A stretch of DNA of 64,000 nt from NCBI GenBank assembly GCA_038373885.1, contig JAWZYV010019444.1, positions 248,001 through 312,000 on the forward strand, given 5' to 3'. The translations under genes were made by a program, and so were the position numbers. The notes below the pieces were generated by a model that was not told the origin of the DNA, did not search any database, and saw nothing but the letters and a program-made list of their open reading frames with translations. Shown here piece by piece: positions 34,531-46,723 of the stretch; within the stretch, counting starts at the first letter, position 1, and each line of letters begins with the position of its first letter. Source of the DNA: Cheiracanthium punctorium (Eukaryota > Arthropoda > Arachnida > Araneae > Cheiracanthiidae).

Positions 34531-37500
34531 TTAAGGGTTCAAAAAATGGATTTTTCAATTTTAATTTTATTTGAAACCTTAGTTATTTCCGAGCATTTTG
34601 ACTCCGATTTCATGCAATTATTCTAACTAGAACCGTATATACATATAAAAACGTTTTACGAAAGTTATATATTTGAACACAAAAAGGTAACTTTAAACTG
34701 CGTTTTCTGAAAACGCATTTTTTGTGAACTATCCGTATAAGATAACAAAATTTCTGTGATTCATATCTTCACGAAACTTTGGATAGTCATAACTGGTATC
34801 AGTATCTATAGAATTAATTAATATTAAAAGTGAGAGAGAAAAACTTCTGAAAAATTTAACAGAAAAATAAAGGAAAAAGTGAGATTTTTTTCAAATTTCA
34901 AATTAAAATATCTAAATTAAAAAAATTTTCTTAAATATTAATTCATTCTATACTATTGTTAAATATTTGAATACTTTGCCTTACACAAACTTTTCAACTA
35001 GTAATCTTATGCTCATTCTAAAGCTGCTGTAAATCTTATTCGCTTAAACTGATAGTAGTTCAAAAAAGTCGGCTTGGATCTCGAGTTTTCTGTTGAAAAA
35101 TATTTCTTACATTAAAGCATTAAACAATTTTTTCACACAAATGAAATTTTGAAAAGTAATTTATCTTACACTAATATAAACTGCTTCATTGGTTTTCATG
35201 AAATTCTTCAGAACTTTCTGTTAAAGGTTTTGACAAGCATTACATTTGCATTTTTCAACTATTTCTCATGCGTTAGTTGTTCCATTGTTCATGACCTTTT
35301 TTCTTGCTCATTAAATGTTCTACTTCTTTTTGTTGTCCCAAGACTAAATTAAAAAATATGATATATCCCATATTCTGACTGTTTAAGGGTGTTGTTTTAT
35401 TTTATCTGATTACTAACTTACAAATCTGCATGAATTTGTCATATAATGTTGGCATTTTCGACTGCTGTAATGAGCAATAAAGCAAAGCGTCTTGACCAAT
35501 GAAAAACTACATATTTATGTTCCATACGGATGGAAATTATTCCGAGTTTAAAAGAATATAAAAAATGCTTAGTGTCTTGTAAAGTTGTCTGTAAATATTT
35601 AACTTCAAAACATGTTTAATTAAAATGCTAAGCAGGGAATTAATTATACTCACAAAGCGTAGAAGGGAAATAATAGAAAAGGCGGTGATAAATCTGGCAG
35701 AAGAATGCATTTTCTTCCATAAAAAAGTAAAGCATGAGAATAACGATTTTCAAGAGGCGTTATAAGCATTGAAAAAATTAGAATGGAAACAATGACTACT
35801 TAAGGACTGTTGGAATTTCAATTCTGAAGTAAACACAAAAGCTTTGAAGAGTTTAAATATTCTCAGAATATATAAAAACTCAGAATTGGCTATTTTTATG
35901 CAAAATAATTGCAATTAAAGAATTTTAAGCTTGAAAATGTAATCTGAAAAATGAAAAAAAAAAATTCTCTTTCAAGAAAGTAAAAAGAATTACATTAATA
36001 AAAGAATATTGATTGTATGATAGCCATTTATTTTAAATTTTTTATTCAACAGAAGTTTGAAAAAATATTTTCATTATTCTTTGCAAGAACAATAATTTAC
36101 TTTTTCTTTTTTTTAAGTTACAAAAACACACAAATAATATTCTTGTATTAATCTAAACTGACCTATGTGAAGCAAAAGAGAAAAAATAAGTAAAATCAAC
36201 TTTCAAATTTCATACACGATAGAAAGTTCGCAGAAAATGCCTGTTAGTGTTGTTATAAAATACCATCTGTGGCACGCGGTTTTACAATCTTTAAATTTGG
36301 ATTATACGAGTATTTTTCATGGCATCATGGCGTGGTCAAAGATCTATCACACATGATAAAATGCCTGACAAAGTTCTCGGGTAGTTATACGTTGACTAAC
36401 TTAACTAACTATTAATATTTTCATCTTCTATCTCATTACTAAGCAAAAGTCCCAATCGCTTTGCTGTAGTAGACTGCCAAAAAAGCCGAGGTTTCTCAGG
36501 AGGCAATAGGAATTAAACTGAACGAATTCCGTAGGCTAGCTCTGGCTTTAATAAGGCACAAAAATGTGATATCTCAGAAATACGTCTCTTAAATTAGGAA
36601 TCAATCACAGTTTTAGCTCTTCGATAAATGAAAAAAGTATTTTTATTTTCAAACTCACGACTTATAAACAATCGCTTCTGGAAAGCGTTCCACCATATCA
36701 CGTTATATTATTATCACAGTTCATCGAAACTGGAAAAGTCAGTAAGTCAGAAATCTATTAGATATTTACCACATTTTTTCTAGCTGTTTCTTTTTTCTAC
36801 GTATTATTTTTTTCTAGCACTGCATAATGGATAAATTTTTTTATAACCGTGCTACAGGTGTATTGAATTTCTTCAAATTCAAAATCACCCATTGTTTCAG
36901 CGAAAGCACAATGCGCTTGCTTATTTTAAAATTTCTAAACAAAAAAATAAATCGGAAAAGACATTTGTTATAGTACGTATTATCGCAGGCCATCTAACTT
37001 GGAAAAACAATTCAGTGTGTTAAAATCGCATTAGCGTTTTTCACCGAGCATCAGCATCAATAAAAAACAAAAGACTTCCAACAGCACGTGGGGACACGAA
37101 TTTAAAATAGTAAAAAGCAAAAAATAAAAGAACTGAATCTATAATAACATTGAGATAGACATCAAACCGGAACAATGTGTGTAAATCCAAAAATTGCCTT
37201 CCATCACGTGCGTTTTATATATATATGTATAGAGAAAATTACTATTCGCTACTATTCTGGCTGCGAAGATGCCTGATAGCGATCCAGGAAGTGTCTCAGC
37301 CATCTTTACTATGACAGATTCAAAATAGCGAAAAAGAAAGCTTCCTATACTTGCTAAGAGAAACATTACAAAATGGCGAACTTGAGGATTAGCTCTTGGA
37401 CAGAGAAGAAAAATTTTGATCGGCCATGAAATTTTGCGTGAATGGTTCAAGTGTCACGATAGCAGCACGATAGGCATTAGCAGCATACATTCGTTTTGTT

Positions 37501-38244
37501 TATCCTAAAAAAAGAAAGCAATGAAGTTCAGTTGCAAAAATACTATGATGTTTTGTAAAATCCAATTTCTGTTTTTTCAATGGGCGGAGAATCGATAGAT
37601 CGGCTTAGAATCGAAAAAAAAAAATTGTTTTTTCTTTCACATTTTGAGTATAGGTCAATGAACTATAGTGATTTCAACGTGCTTTCCTGCTTTCTTCAGA
37701 AATATGCTAGCAATTTAGTTACATGCTTTTTTTAAAGTATCTTCCAAGTATTCACTGACTGAAAGCAGTATTCTGCAATAAAAAATTTCAACAGATGAGT
37801 TGTTTCAAATTATTAATTTAAATTACAGCTTCAATCGTATAAAATTGAAATATTTTTTAAATGCTTTAAGAAATATCACATCAAAATATTAGTGAACTTT
37901 TTGGTAAGGGATACTGTAACAAGGTCATTATAAACAGAAAGAAGCTAATTACATTTACTCAAATATATATTCTATTTAATTAAATGAAAATTTTTTTGCT
38001 TAAGAACATAAAAAGTAAAAGAAAAACATATGTGTAAAGTAGAAAAATAAAAAATGAGTAAATGAACTTACGTAATGCTTGGAAAGGAATTGTATAAAAA
38101 AACTCACCTGAAAAGAAAGAATTTTTTTCTTTAGATTAATGTGCATAGTATGTAACTTTAAGAAAATCATTTATGAAAAACATTTCTTTAATTAAATTTT
38201 CTAAAATAATATTAAAATTTTAAAATATTTAGAAATCAGTAATA
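34531..38244. other. AT-rich non-coding DNA
   Basis: No gene was named. GCGTTTTCTGAAAACGC is a small hairpin at about 34702-34718. Around 37210-37310 lie an E-box CACGTG, a TA-rich box, an ETS-like CAGGAAGTG and a minus-strand AAAGATGGCTGAGAC, a loose promoter-like group. TCTGTGGCACGCG near 36268 echoes the main TTAA family but is too short to call. Confidence 0.35.
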
Positions 38245-38301
38245 TCCCTGCCAGCACGACAAGTTTTCTGAAAGTCTACTAACGCCCAGAGATCGCCCAG
38301 T

Positions 38302-38350
38302 AATGCTCCCTGAACGTTCTTTGAACGTTGATAGACGTTCAGAGAGCATT
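38302..38350. repeat. Hairpin 1 with GAACGTT motif
   Basis: AATGCTCCCTGAACG and the inverse of it, CGTTCAGAGAGCATT, form the arms, with TTCTTTGAACGTTGATAGA as the loop side. It is closely related to the longer hairpin 20 bp downstream, so the pair is likely a tandem or nested MITE. Confidence 0.7.
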
Positions 38351-38371
38351 CCTATGATGTATGAGGTATAA

Positions 38372-38471
38372 CCCAGACAGCACGCTTAGGTTCTCTGAAC
38401 GTCTATTAACGTTCAAAGAACGTTTTCTGAATGATTATAGACGTTCAGAGAACCTGTGTGTGCTGTATGGG
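38372..38471. mobile_element. 100-bp hairpin MITE
   Basis: The left arm CCCAGACAGCACGC...GGTTCTCTGAACGTCTAT (38372-38406) is the inverse of the right arm ATAGACGTTCAGAGAACC...GTGCTGTATGGG (38437-38471), with about five mismatches in 35 bp. The central loop repeats TTAACGTTCAAAGAACG. No clear target duplication was found. A single-stranded copy would fold into one long stem. Confidence 0.75.
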
Positions 38472-40209
38472 AAATAGCTTGTTAAAAAAATCTAATAACA
38501 CAAATTTAGCACATTAGCCAAGTGTATGTTGCATGCCTGACGTATGTTGCATACAGTGACGTACAGTTAATTATTATTTATTAAAGTTTTTTGAATAAAT
38601 TAAAATTAGACCATTTCTGCTTTTTTTTCTTATTTGAGCTTTTGATGTTTTAAAAAAATTTTTGAGATAGATGTGCAAAGATTTCATTTACCAATGCTAA
38701 TTATTACGAGTGGATAATAAAAGCCTATTATCCACTCTTATGTTTCACAATCAGATGCTTTTGAAATCTCAACAATTTAGTTAGAGTAAACATCTAAAGT
38801 TGTCTTCTGACTGAAAGAGTTATTTAACAAAAACAGTCACGCAAAGGATTATAGTAGATTCTAACACACTCAAAGTCTTTAAAAGTAAATGGCCAAATTA
38901 TACAAATAATAAGTATAAGATAAAAAAAAAATTTAAAAAATCAAGCTTTTTGTTCAAATATAGACTAAAAGGTATAAAATAATTTTTTAAAAACATTTCA
39001 AGTTCAAGTACTTATAACAACACACATATCTACAGTAGTGACGAAAGGGCTAACTCTGTAATTTTGTCCTTCCCCCCATTCATAATATCGCATAATATTA
39101 GTTTTTGAATGCACTTCTGTGTCCTAGCGATAAACATGAAAATCCGAGCTCAGAAGCAAAGTTGTAAAGAAGGGACATTTTCGCTAGTATCTTTAGACCG
39201 ATGGAAGCAACCAGGTAAATAATACGTTTTGCAGAAGTATATATATTCAAATAAATGTTGGGAAAAAATTTATTTGATGTATTGGTCATAAGTTGTTTTC
39301 TTATTGCAAAACTTAGCAGTTTTCTAATGAATTACATAGTTGTGTCATTAACTGATTTCATCAGTGATGTAAAAATTATCGTTTGCTAATTGTTAGTGTA
39401 ACTTCTTTTGAAGTACTTTAGTTCACAGCTCTGGATTCTTCCGCTTTGTTAATGCTGATTATATCATGACAGCAAAGGTGGTGATTTTTTTTTTCTCTTT
39501 CGGCATTCGCAGACTCTCTGGCTTTACTTGGCACTGACCCAGACTTGTTAGCAGGATGTGACACTTGTAACAGATTTGTAAAAGGAGAAGCATAAACAAT
39601 GCAATCACGCGATCGTTTAAGTGTAGAACCTTTTAAAATCATTACATGCGTGTTTATGAAGCTTGTGATCTAACAGGACTTTTTGTAAGCTTGATACCTT
39701 TTATAAAAAAGTGTGATCTCTTTTTACAATATCGAATATCGGAACTTTTTAGGAGAAATCTTTATCTATACCGATGAATACTGATGCATTTTATACGGTG
39801 TCGCAAGAAATCCTGACAAGGAATAAACCTATTTGAATAAGTATGTTTTCTCCTACATAAAATATTTTCAAAATGCAACTACTAACATTAAAAATCATAA
39901 GTCTTACAGTTTTCTTACGATAATCTTGGATACTGTTAAATTTGAAAATCGCGAAGTAGAGTAATATGAGGAGGAGTTCATTGAAGGACAGCAAGAAAAC
40001 AACGAAAAGGGAATCAGGTAAAATTTGAAGAGCATAATCAATGATCCGACTGGGATCGTGGCGAAGCAAAAAACAGACCCTGGAAATGCCATTTTTGTGC
40101 ATGAATCATATTACCTGTAGTTTTTCTTAATTTTTGTATCGAATTAAGTTATTTTTTTCCCAACATGGGTGATTTTTCAATACTTTTAAGTGTTATTTGA
40201 GTGATTTTA
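38472..40209. other. AT-rich non-coding DNA
   Basis: No gene was recognised. A block at about 39534-39556 (minus strand TGCTAACAAGTCTGGGTCAG) matches one at about 41771-41793 (TGCTAACGAGTCTGGGTGAT), so an unknown repeat or exon family has two copies here. Confidence 0.4.
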
Positions 40210-40210
40210 A

Positions 40211-40249
40211 TTAACCCTCTAATGCCCATGGTAGCATATATGCTACCAT
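40211..40249. mobile_element. TTAA-type element end with 22-bp palindrome
   Basis: TTAACCCTCTAATGCC is followed by the perfect palindrome ATGGTAGCATATATGCTACCAT (40228-40249; it is 22 bp long). TTAA plus CCC and a subterminal palindrome is the layout of piggyBac-type ends. No matching opposite end was found, so this may be a solo end. Confidence 0.4.
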
Positions 40250-42164
40250 CCTTTAAGTGCTATTTTTTACGGGAAAAATGCTTTAAAATATAATAAAATA
40301 TAATTTTGAAGTCATAAAACCATTTATTGTACCTTTAATTAATAAAATTAGTAGGTTGGACCCACAGATGCCAGCATTAATAGATGAAAAACAGTTTAGA
40401 AGCAACATGGATAAAGTCAACAAAGAAAACTAATTTCCAATGATAAGATAAGAAACTTGGCTTTTACTATTTTACAAATATTTAATATAAAGAAAAAATT
40501 AATAAATGTCATTTATATGTAAGACAATAATGCTTTTTCGCTAGATACAAAATAACTTCTCAAAAAGTTTCATTTACAATGTTTAGAAGAGTTTAAAACC
40601 ATAGTACTAACATTGAAAAAACACATAAAAAATAACTTTTTCACAGTTTTTTACTATATTTAAGTTATTTGACTTCAAAGAACACAATTTCAATGGAATT
40701 TTTTATGGTGGGCATCAGAAAGTTAACCAAGTGTAATTATTTCTCTCCATGTTTGAATATAAACATTTATTTGGTAAACTATTCGTCATCTTATCCCACC
40801 GAAGTATCCCACTGGATAAGATGAATAATAACTTTTTTTTTAAGTATTTCGCTATCTTTTGAGTGGAGATGAAACCGGTTTTTTTAATGAAACAAAAAGA
40901 ATCAGTAAGACTTTCTGAAAAATTAAGGATTTTAAACCTGCTACTAAATTCAAGAAAAATATAGCTTAAATTTTGTCATCTTATCCCACTTTCCGATAAA
41001 GATTTCAATAAACTCAGTTACATTACTTTCTTAAAGTTTTGCAGAAGTTTGGTGTCAATTTTATTTCTTTAAATTTCTGTTTCATAATTTTGGAAAGAAG
41101 ATGTAAATTTGGTAGATGAGGTTTCTTTGGTTTAAAGAAACGCTAAGAGCACTAATAATAATTAATGGCTTTTTCGTGACACGCTTTCATGTAAAGTTCC
41201 TGAATATACAAATATCTGCACTATACTACTAAAATACTGTATGAAAAATACTTAAAAATGTATTTTAAAAATTCCATGGATGAAAGAGTAAGAAAAACAA
41301 AAAGCAGAATTACAGTAAAATATATCCAATGTGTAACAAATATTTTTAGGTAAGTAACAGAAAAGAACTAGAAATTTCAATCTAAACACAGCATTTTCTT
41401 TAATGTTTTCGCAACGGAAAGGAATATGCCTGAAATCAATTACGATGCATCCGGTATAACACCTTATAATTAAGCAACTATTTCTTCTGTCGTAATAGGG
41501 AAAGACATAAATAGGTAATGAAAGTATCAGCAAATGCTTGTTTTTAGAAAATGAGAAAAAGGAAGATTATTGCAGTTAAGAGGATGAGTACGCTCGTTTC
41601 AAAGTTGTCATACCATAGCAATATAATATTGCAGCATAATATCTTATCGGTTTATTGCATTCTCATACTTCTCCAATTGCACTTAACTGAATTAAAAAAG
41701 AAAGATAAGGGATGACAAATTGAACACGATTTTCTGCCTCATCTCCACGGGTTTTCACCTGACTGTCCTGGCAATCACCCAGACTCGTTAGCAAAACACT
41801 TTTACATGTAAGATGCACCTGTTGCCTTAAGAATTTCCGATGATTCATTATTAATAATGAAAGTAATTCGTAGGGAAACAAATGTCATTGACTAAAAAAA
41901 GAACACTGAAGTTCTAATTGAAGAACTGTTAATGTTAAGACTAATTTTTGTTCTAATTTAAGAGACATTTAACTCTCAAACTAAGCAAACGCAACAGAGT
42001 GTTACATAGTAAAGCAAAAATGTACTCTTGGATACAACAAACCGTCGTTATTATTTGAAGTCTGATTAATCATTTCAGAATAATAATTATTTTAAGTCAG
42101 TATTCATCGGTATTTTTCATCTGACTACAGAAACTAGGCAAAAATAATTAAATAATGCATTTGC
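40250..42164. other. AT-rich non-coding DNA with a repeated GTCATCTTATCCCAC motif
   Basis: TCATCTTATCC and its inverse GGATAAGATGA form an 11-bp-arm hairpin at 40786-40824. The same GTCATCTTATCCCAC recurs at about 40975-40989, so the stretch between may be a decayed element. The block near 41771-41793 matches one near 39534-39556. No gene was recognised. Confidence 0.4.
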
Positions 42165-42190
42165 ATATATATATATATATATATATATAT
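42165..42190. repeat. (AT)13 microsatellite
   Basis: This is an uninterrupted AT run. Confidence 0.95.
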
Positions 42191-43708
42191 TTTACTATTG
42201 CAATTTCTTGTAAGTCTCTCATTTGGTGATTATTATCAAACTAAAAATGGTCAAACAGAAGATCAAATAACAGCTACTACTTCATATTTAAATAAATATG
42301 AATAACGTAAACGAATATTTAATCACACAAGTTTAATATTTGAAAAAAGAAAAAAAAACAACAACAGCAGAACTAGATAGTTATAAGAGCATGCTGAAAA
42401 CTAAACCTAACAGCTTTCTTTTTCTTAAGAGCTTTCTTTTGAGTAATATTTGTCTCAATTATATTAACAGAAAAATAGTCATTCGAAAAATCTTGCTTAT
42501 TTTGTAATGTAGTTTCATACTTAAATAAACACTATTAATATTATTTTGATTACTTATCAAACTAACAGTTCCAATTCATCAAAATCTGGTTACTGATTAA
42601 CATACGGAAACAATTTTAATTCTAAATTTTTCATGTGATTCATGGTTGCCTAGAGTGTTTATATATCAATCAACCCAAATTGTCTGAAGAACTAAAGCTC
42701 AGAAAGTTATGTTAGATATTCTAAAACTTCTGATATCTAGATTTTAGTAGATTAAAACAAAAATTGAAGAAAAATAACATTTCTGAATTTAGGTTATAAG
42801 ACTAAATTTCTCAAACAACAATATTTTAATCTGACTTAATGAGGTTAAAATAAGTTAATTATTTTCATTTAAAATACTTATTTTTCGTACTGTAATTTTT
42901 ATTTTACGTAGCATAAACTTGTAATGTTCTGTAATAATCGTTTGCTGTTGCACTTAGAAAGGAAGCTTAACTAACAAAAATGAACACAAATAAAAAAAAA
43001 AACTGACATTTCCTCAGATTTCTATTCTCATTCTCACGTGACTCACGCATTTTGTTAACACGTCAAAACTGTGTTTGTTTTGACTGCATTTTTCTGAACT
43101 GAAATTTCTGGACGTGGAATTGTCTGGGTCATGCAGACCAAAACGCACATCAGCTCAGACGAAGCAGACTAAGTAGATGAAGAAAAATGGCCGTGTCCTT
43201 AGGTAGTTTTCATTTTCTCGAAAAAGAAAAAAAAATTCTTTCCTAAGAGATTTGCTTTAAAAGGAGAAGTCAAGCAGTACAAATGCCTCATGCATGGAAG
43301 ACTCGTATGCAAAATTTTCTTTCTTGGTTTTAAGACCACGGCCGAGAGGTATGGGTCGTGCTTCGCATTAAAGTAAAAAAAAAGACTCTAAAAGAAGTAG
43401 AAGGTGTTATGTTTTCCCACTCTCCTGATAAGATCGGTATGAAGCACTCTTTTTTAAATCCTCAAAAAGCGGACGCGTTGTCCCACTGGAAATGCATGAT
43501 TGAACAAAAGAAATGATAGCCATTTGGTAGAAGCATCACAAGCATGCAGATTCACATTGGCCATTTGCAGTCGATGAAATAACTTGATGGAAAACGTGCA
43601 GTGGCAGAGTAAAAAAAAAAAAATGTATTCCTTTACAATATTTATTTATCTACTTAGTTTTTTTCATCTTGGTTTGAATACGCAACACTGGGAAAAATTT
43701 TCATGGTT
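42191..43708. other. AT-rich non-coding DNA
   Basis: No gene was recognised. A fragment ACCACGGCCGAGAGGTATGG near 43336 resembles the A-box part of the SINE head, but no body follows it. Confidence 0.4.
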
Positions 43709-43712
43709 TTAA

Positions 43713-43897
43713 CCCTTTGAGGCGCAACCCGTTCCCAACGCTGAAAAAAGGGCAGCCGTTGCCATCGCTCTACTTAACTACCAGCAAGATGGCGGACGAT
43801 GCGCGATGACCGTTTCGAAACGGTCATCGCGTGCCACAGATCTAGAGACCCTTTTTTGACGACAGCTGGATGTGCCGATGTCAGTGCTGTTCAAAAT
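43713..43897 (+). mobile_element. TTAA-family element, copy C (internally deleted)
   Basis: TTAA (43709-43712) precedes CCCTTTGAGGCGCAACC and the left arm. After CAGCTGGATGTGCC the copy jumps straight to GATGTCAGTGCTGTTCAAAA of the unique region and stops, so the right arm and right terminus are gone. Its YY1-like block is followed by a 30-bp perfect palindrome (43802-43831, centre TTTCGAAA) that replaces the normal GATCGAAACGTTCATC. It has no coding capacity. Confidence 0.85.
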
Positions 43898-44139
43898 TCC
43901 AAGTAGCACCATATATATTTTTAACGTATATAATAATCAAATAATGTTTTTCTTAAAATAAAAAAAGCTCCAGAATTTGGTTTGAGTAGGATTTTGTGTA
44001 TAGATTAACATTTTAAATTCAGTGTTTTTTCCCGATTAAACCTACTACATAAAAATTGTGTAGTTAATAATATAATGCATTTGTAATAACGGACTATAAA
44101 TGCAAGTGCTCTGTATTGCATTTGAAAGTTACCTAATTA

Positions 44140-44542
44140 TTAGGTTGTAACGAAAGTTTCCCGCCACCGCAAACATCGTCAGCACACAGTTCGCGTTGGC
44201 GTATTTGCTCATATTTTGTCAAACGATTTTTGGCATTTGAAAGAAAGAGGCTTACTTTATAACACTGTGTTGTGAAATCTGTAAAAAATATAGTTATCAT
44301 TAAGTATAAGGTGTCTCAAATAGAACTATCACTCTAGAGGATTAGAACCATCATTTACTTCCATTTGTGTTGCAAAAAGTCAGCTACATAATATCAACAA
44401 ATTATGAGTACAGCTTTAAGTACTATTGTTGTATCATGTGACACTGTGCAGGTTTGGTACCGAAAGTTCAAAATCAGTTATCTAAGGAGTTAGAAGTTAG
44501 TTTTTCAGGCAGATATGGCGGAAAACTTTCGTTACAACCTGA
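44140..44542. mobile_element. Mariner-type MITE (403 bp)
   Basis: The left end is TTAGGTTGTAACGAAAGTTT followed by CCCGCC. The right end, read inward, is TCAGGTTGTAACGAAAGTTT followed by TCCGCC. TA dinucleotides flank both ends (44138-44139 and 44543-44544). The interior keeps only a fragment reading QVWYRKFK-like, which could be the tail of a transposase helix-turn-helix; the catalytic part is absent, so it is a deletion derivative. Confidence 0.88.
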
Positions 44543-44907
44543 TATTTTAAATCTATTTTTGCACATTAAAATAGCATAATTTATGTGTCTACAAAAATAA
44601 TAAAAGTACCAAATATTTAATAAATGTATTGAAACAGTTTCTTACTAAACAGATTGAGATGATAAAATTAGAACGTTTGTAATGAGTAGAAAGTAATGAT
44701 AAAATTTAAGTAATTCATACAAACGTGAGTCAAGCGTGACAGATATTTATCATAAGAAGAAAAGTAACCGTCAAAAGAATTATCGATTAGAGATGTAAAG
44801 GCGATAAAAATTACTATGGAGGAAAACCTCCAAGGAAATAGGTAAATTGTAGGTATTTAATGAAAATAACACTATATCGTGTGAGAAAAAATAACATTCG
44901 GAGGTGC

Positions 44908-44910
<3 letters not shown>

Positions 44911-44945
<35 letters not shown>
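44911..44945. repeat. (TA)17 microsatellite
   Basis: Uninterrupted TA run directly upstream of element copy D. Confidence 0.95.
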
Positions 44946-44949
<4 letters not shown>

Positions 44950-44989
44950 TATCCTTGAACAATGCTTGAAAAAGATCGCAATGTTTTAT

Positions 44990-45462
44990 CACTTTGAGGA
45001 GCAACCTTTTCCCAATGCTGAAAAAAGGGCAGCCGTTGCCATCGCTCGACTTAAATACCAGCAAGATGGCGGACGATCGAAACGACAGCTAGCTGTGCCC
45101 GCGCACAGCCACCTGCGTCAAAAAAGGGGTCTCTAGATCTGTGGCACGCGATGAACGTTTCGATCGTCCGCCATCTTGCTGGTAGTTAAGTCGAACGATG
45201 GCAACGGCTGCCCTTTTTTCAGCATTGGGCAATCTATCCGGCTGTTCTCGCGTTCTTCCATTTTTCAGCAGATGTCAGTGCTGTCAAAAATAATCGTGCC
45301 AATTTTTTTACGAGAAATGGCGTGCTAAAAAGTAAAGGATTCTCGTGGAGCCATGCCACCCGCAACTATTTTTATAGAAATCAAATCTATTCTTCGTGAC
45401 TGGCAACAGTCAAAACGTCAGAGTTGGGTGTTCCCAGAGCGGGATCATTGCGCCTTAAAGGG
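44990..45462 (+). mobile_element. TTAA-family element, copy D (longest, 473 bp, both arms)
   Basis: This is the only copy with a complete right arm. From 45010 the left arm (CCAATGCTGAAAAAAGGGCA to GGACGATCGAAACG) is inverted at about 45110-45230 (GGGGTCTCTAGATCTGTGGC to CAGCATTGGGCAA), giving a long stem. It then continues through the unique region and terminal GTTCCCAGAGCGGGATCA. The flanks are TTAT at 44986-44989 and TTAT at 45463-45466 rather than TTAA. The left terminus reads CACTTTGAGGAGC (first Cs mutated). Confidence 0.88.
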
Positions 45463-45466
45463 TTAT

Positions 45467-46719
45467 ACAAAATGTGTCAAGTATATTTTTCACATAAAAT
45501 AAGATATTCGGTTTGAGAATAAATTAAACTGATAAAAAATTAAGTATTTCAGTTTTGCAATTTCCTTTTAAGCAAAAGAAAACTATTCGACACTTCACTG
45601 GTTTCCCTGATCACATGTTCTTCTCTTGAAAAATAACAATATGTTAATGTGTATCCAACTATGGTTATTCACTAGGAATATTATATAATTACAGTAAATG
45701 AACAACAAAATGCCAAAGTCTGTTCATTTACTGGGATACTGTACCACTTTTCACTTGAAAGTAAAAAAAACCCCAAATCCAAGGACTTATAAGCTTCCCC
45801 GTGCTTTTACTAAAATTACATATTCCGAAATGTATGGTAACACAGATAAATACGGAAAGATATAATAGAAAAGTAAATTGTGATTTATTTAAAAACAGAA
45901 TTGTGCTTAAGTGTTCATTTAGTGGTCAGTTTACTCAAGTTCATAATATCTCAATTTTTTGCATATAACTATTCTGGCTATGAGCCTGCTTGATGCGTCG
46001 TGGCGTTGTATTTATTAAGTATGTTGGGTACCCATCCACATACACAACCAGATGTCTGAGGTGAGGTCAATATACCATTGGCAGTAAATAAACTAAATAG
46101 CATAGTATGGATGATCAAAATAATTAACCAGTTTTTGATCTGTTGCTCACATACTTTATAATGTATTTGGAATGATTCTAGCGTTATTAAAATGCAAAAT
46201 AACTTAACGATTTTAAAATAAAACAATTTAAGTCAAATAGTGTAAATGTATATATTGTAATAATAACTTCTAGTGGTCACAGTAAGGAATGAAATGTGTT
46301 CTTTTGTACCCCAGCACGAATATCAAATTAAACTGTACGTGCAGGCATACAGAATCTGAGATATTGCGCAAGATCAGCAGCAATTCCCCGTACTGATATC
46401 CTTATTAAAGACTTGAAAAGTTAAGGAAAAGCACCAACTTTTAAATGGTTCATTAACTCTCTGATAATCTGAAAAACACTGTAAATGAAACCGGCAAAAT
46501 GTATGAAACTTCACTGAGAAAATGCTTCATTTCCTATGTTTTAAAAGATTATTAATGTCACAGCCAATGGATATGTTTAATAAAACAAGGCACAGAACAA
46601 ATAAAGGCAACAGAACACAGGATTAGTATTTCTTTTTACTTTAGTCACAAGACATTTAATGAAAAACAAATGAAAGTAGCTTATTGATAACAGCAAACGA
46701 GGAACTTTGAGAAGTGAGC
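45467..46719. other. AT-rich non-coding DNA
   Basis: No supported gene. The minus strand near 45980-46080 reads SPQTSGCVCGWVPNILNKYN, which looks less AT-biased than its surroundings, but no splice signals accompany it. Confidence 0.35.
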
Positions 46720-46723
46720 TTAA

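Noticed and set aside
36265..36285. Possible further TTAA-family copy (TCTGTGGCACGCG).
   Set aside because: Only about 13 bp match and no other part of the element is present.
37139..37450. A 103-codon minus-strand frame.
   Set aside because: It has no recognisable family, crosses a TA-rich box and has no good splice signals. Kept only as a low-interest promoter-like note.
43333..43375. Possible SINE head (GGCCGAGAGGTATGGGTCG).
   Set aside because: No B box or SINE body follows, so chance similarity to an A box cannot be excluded.
44780..45064. A minus-strand frame with a Tyr-Ile repeat.
   Set aside because: The YIYIYI stretch is the translated (TA)17 microsatellite and the N-terminal part is element copy D.
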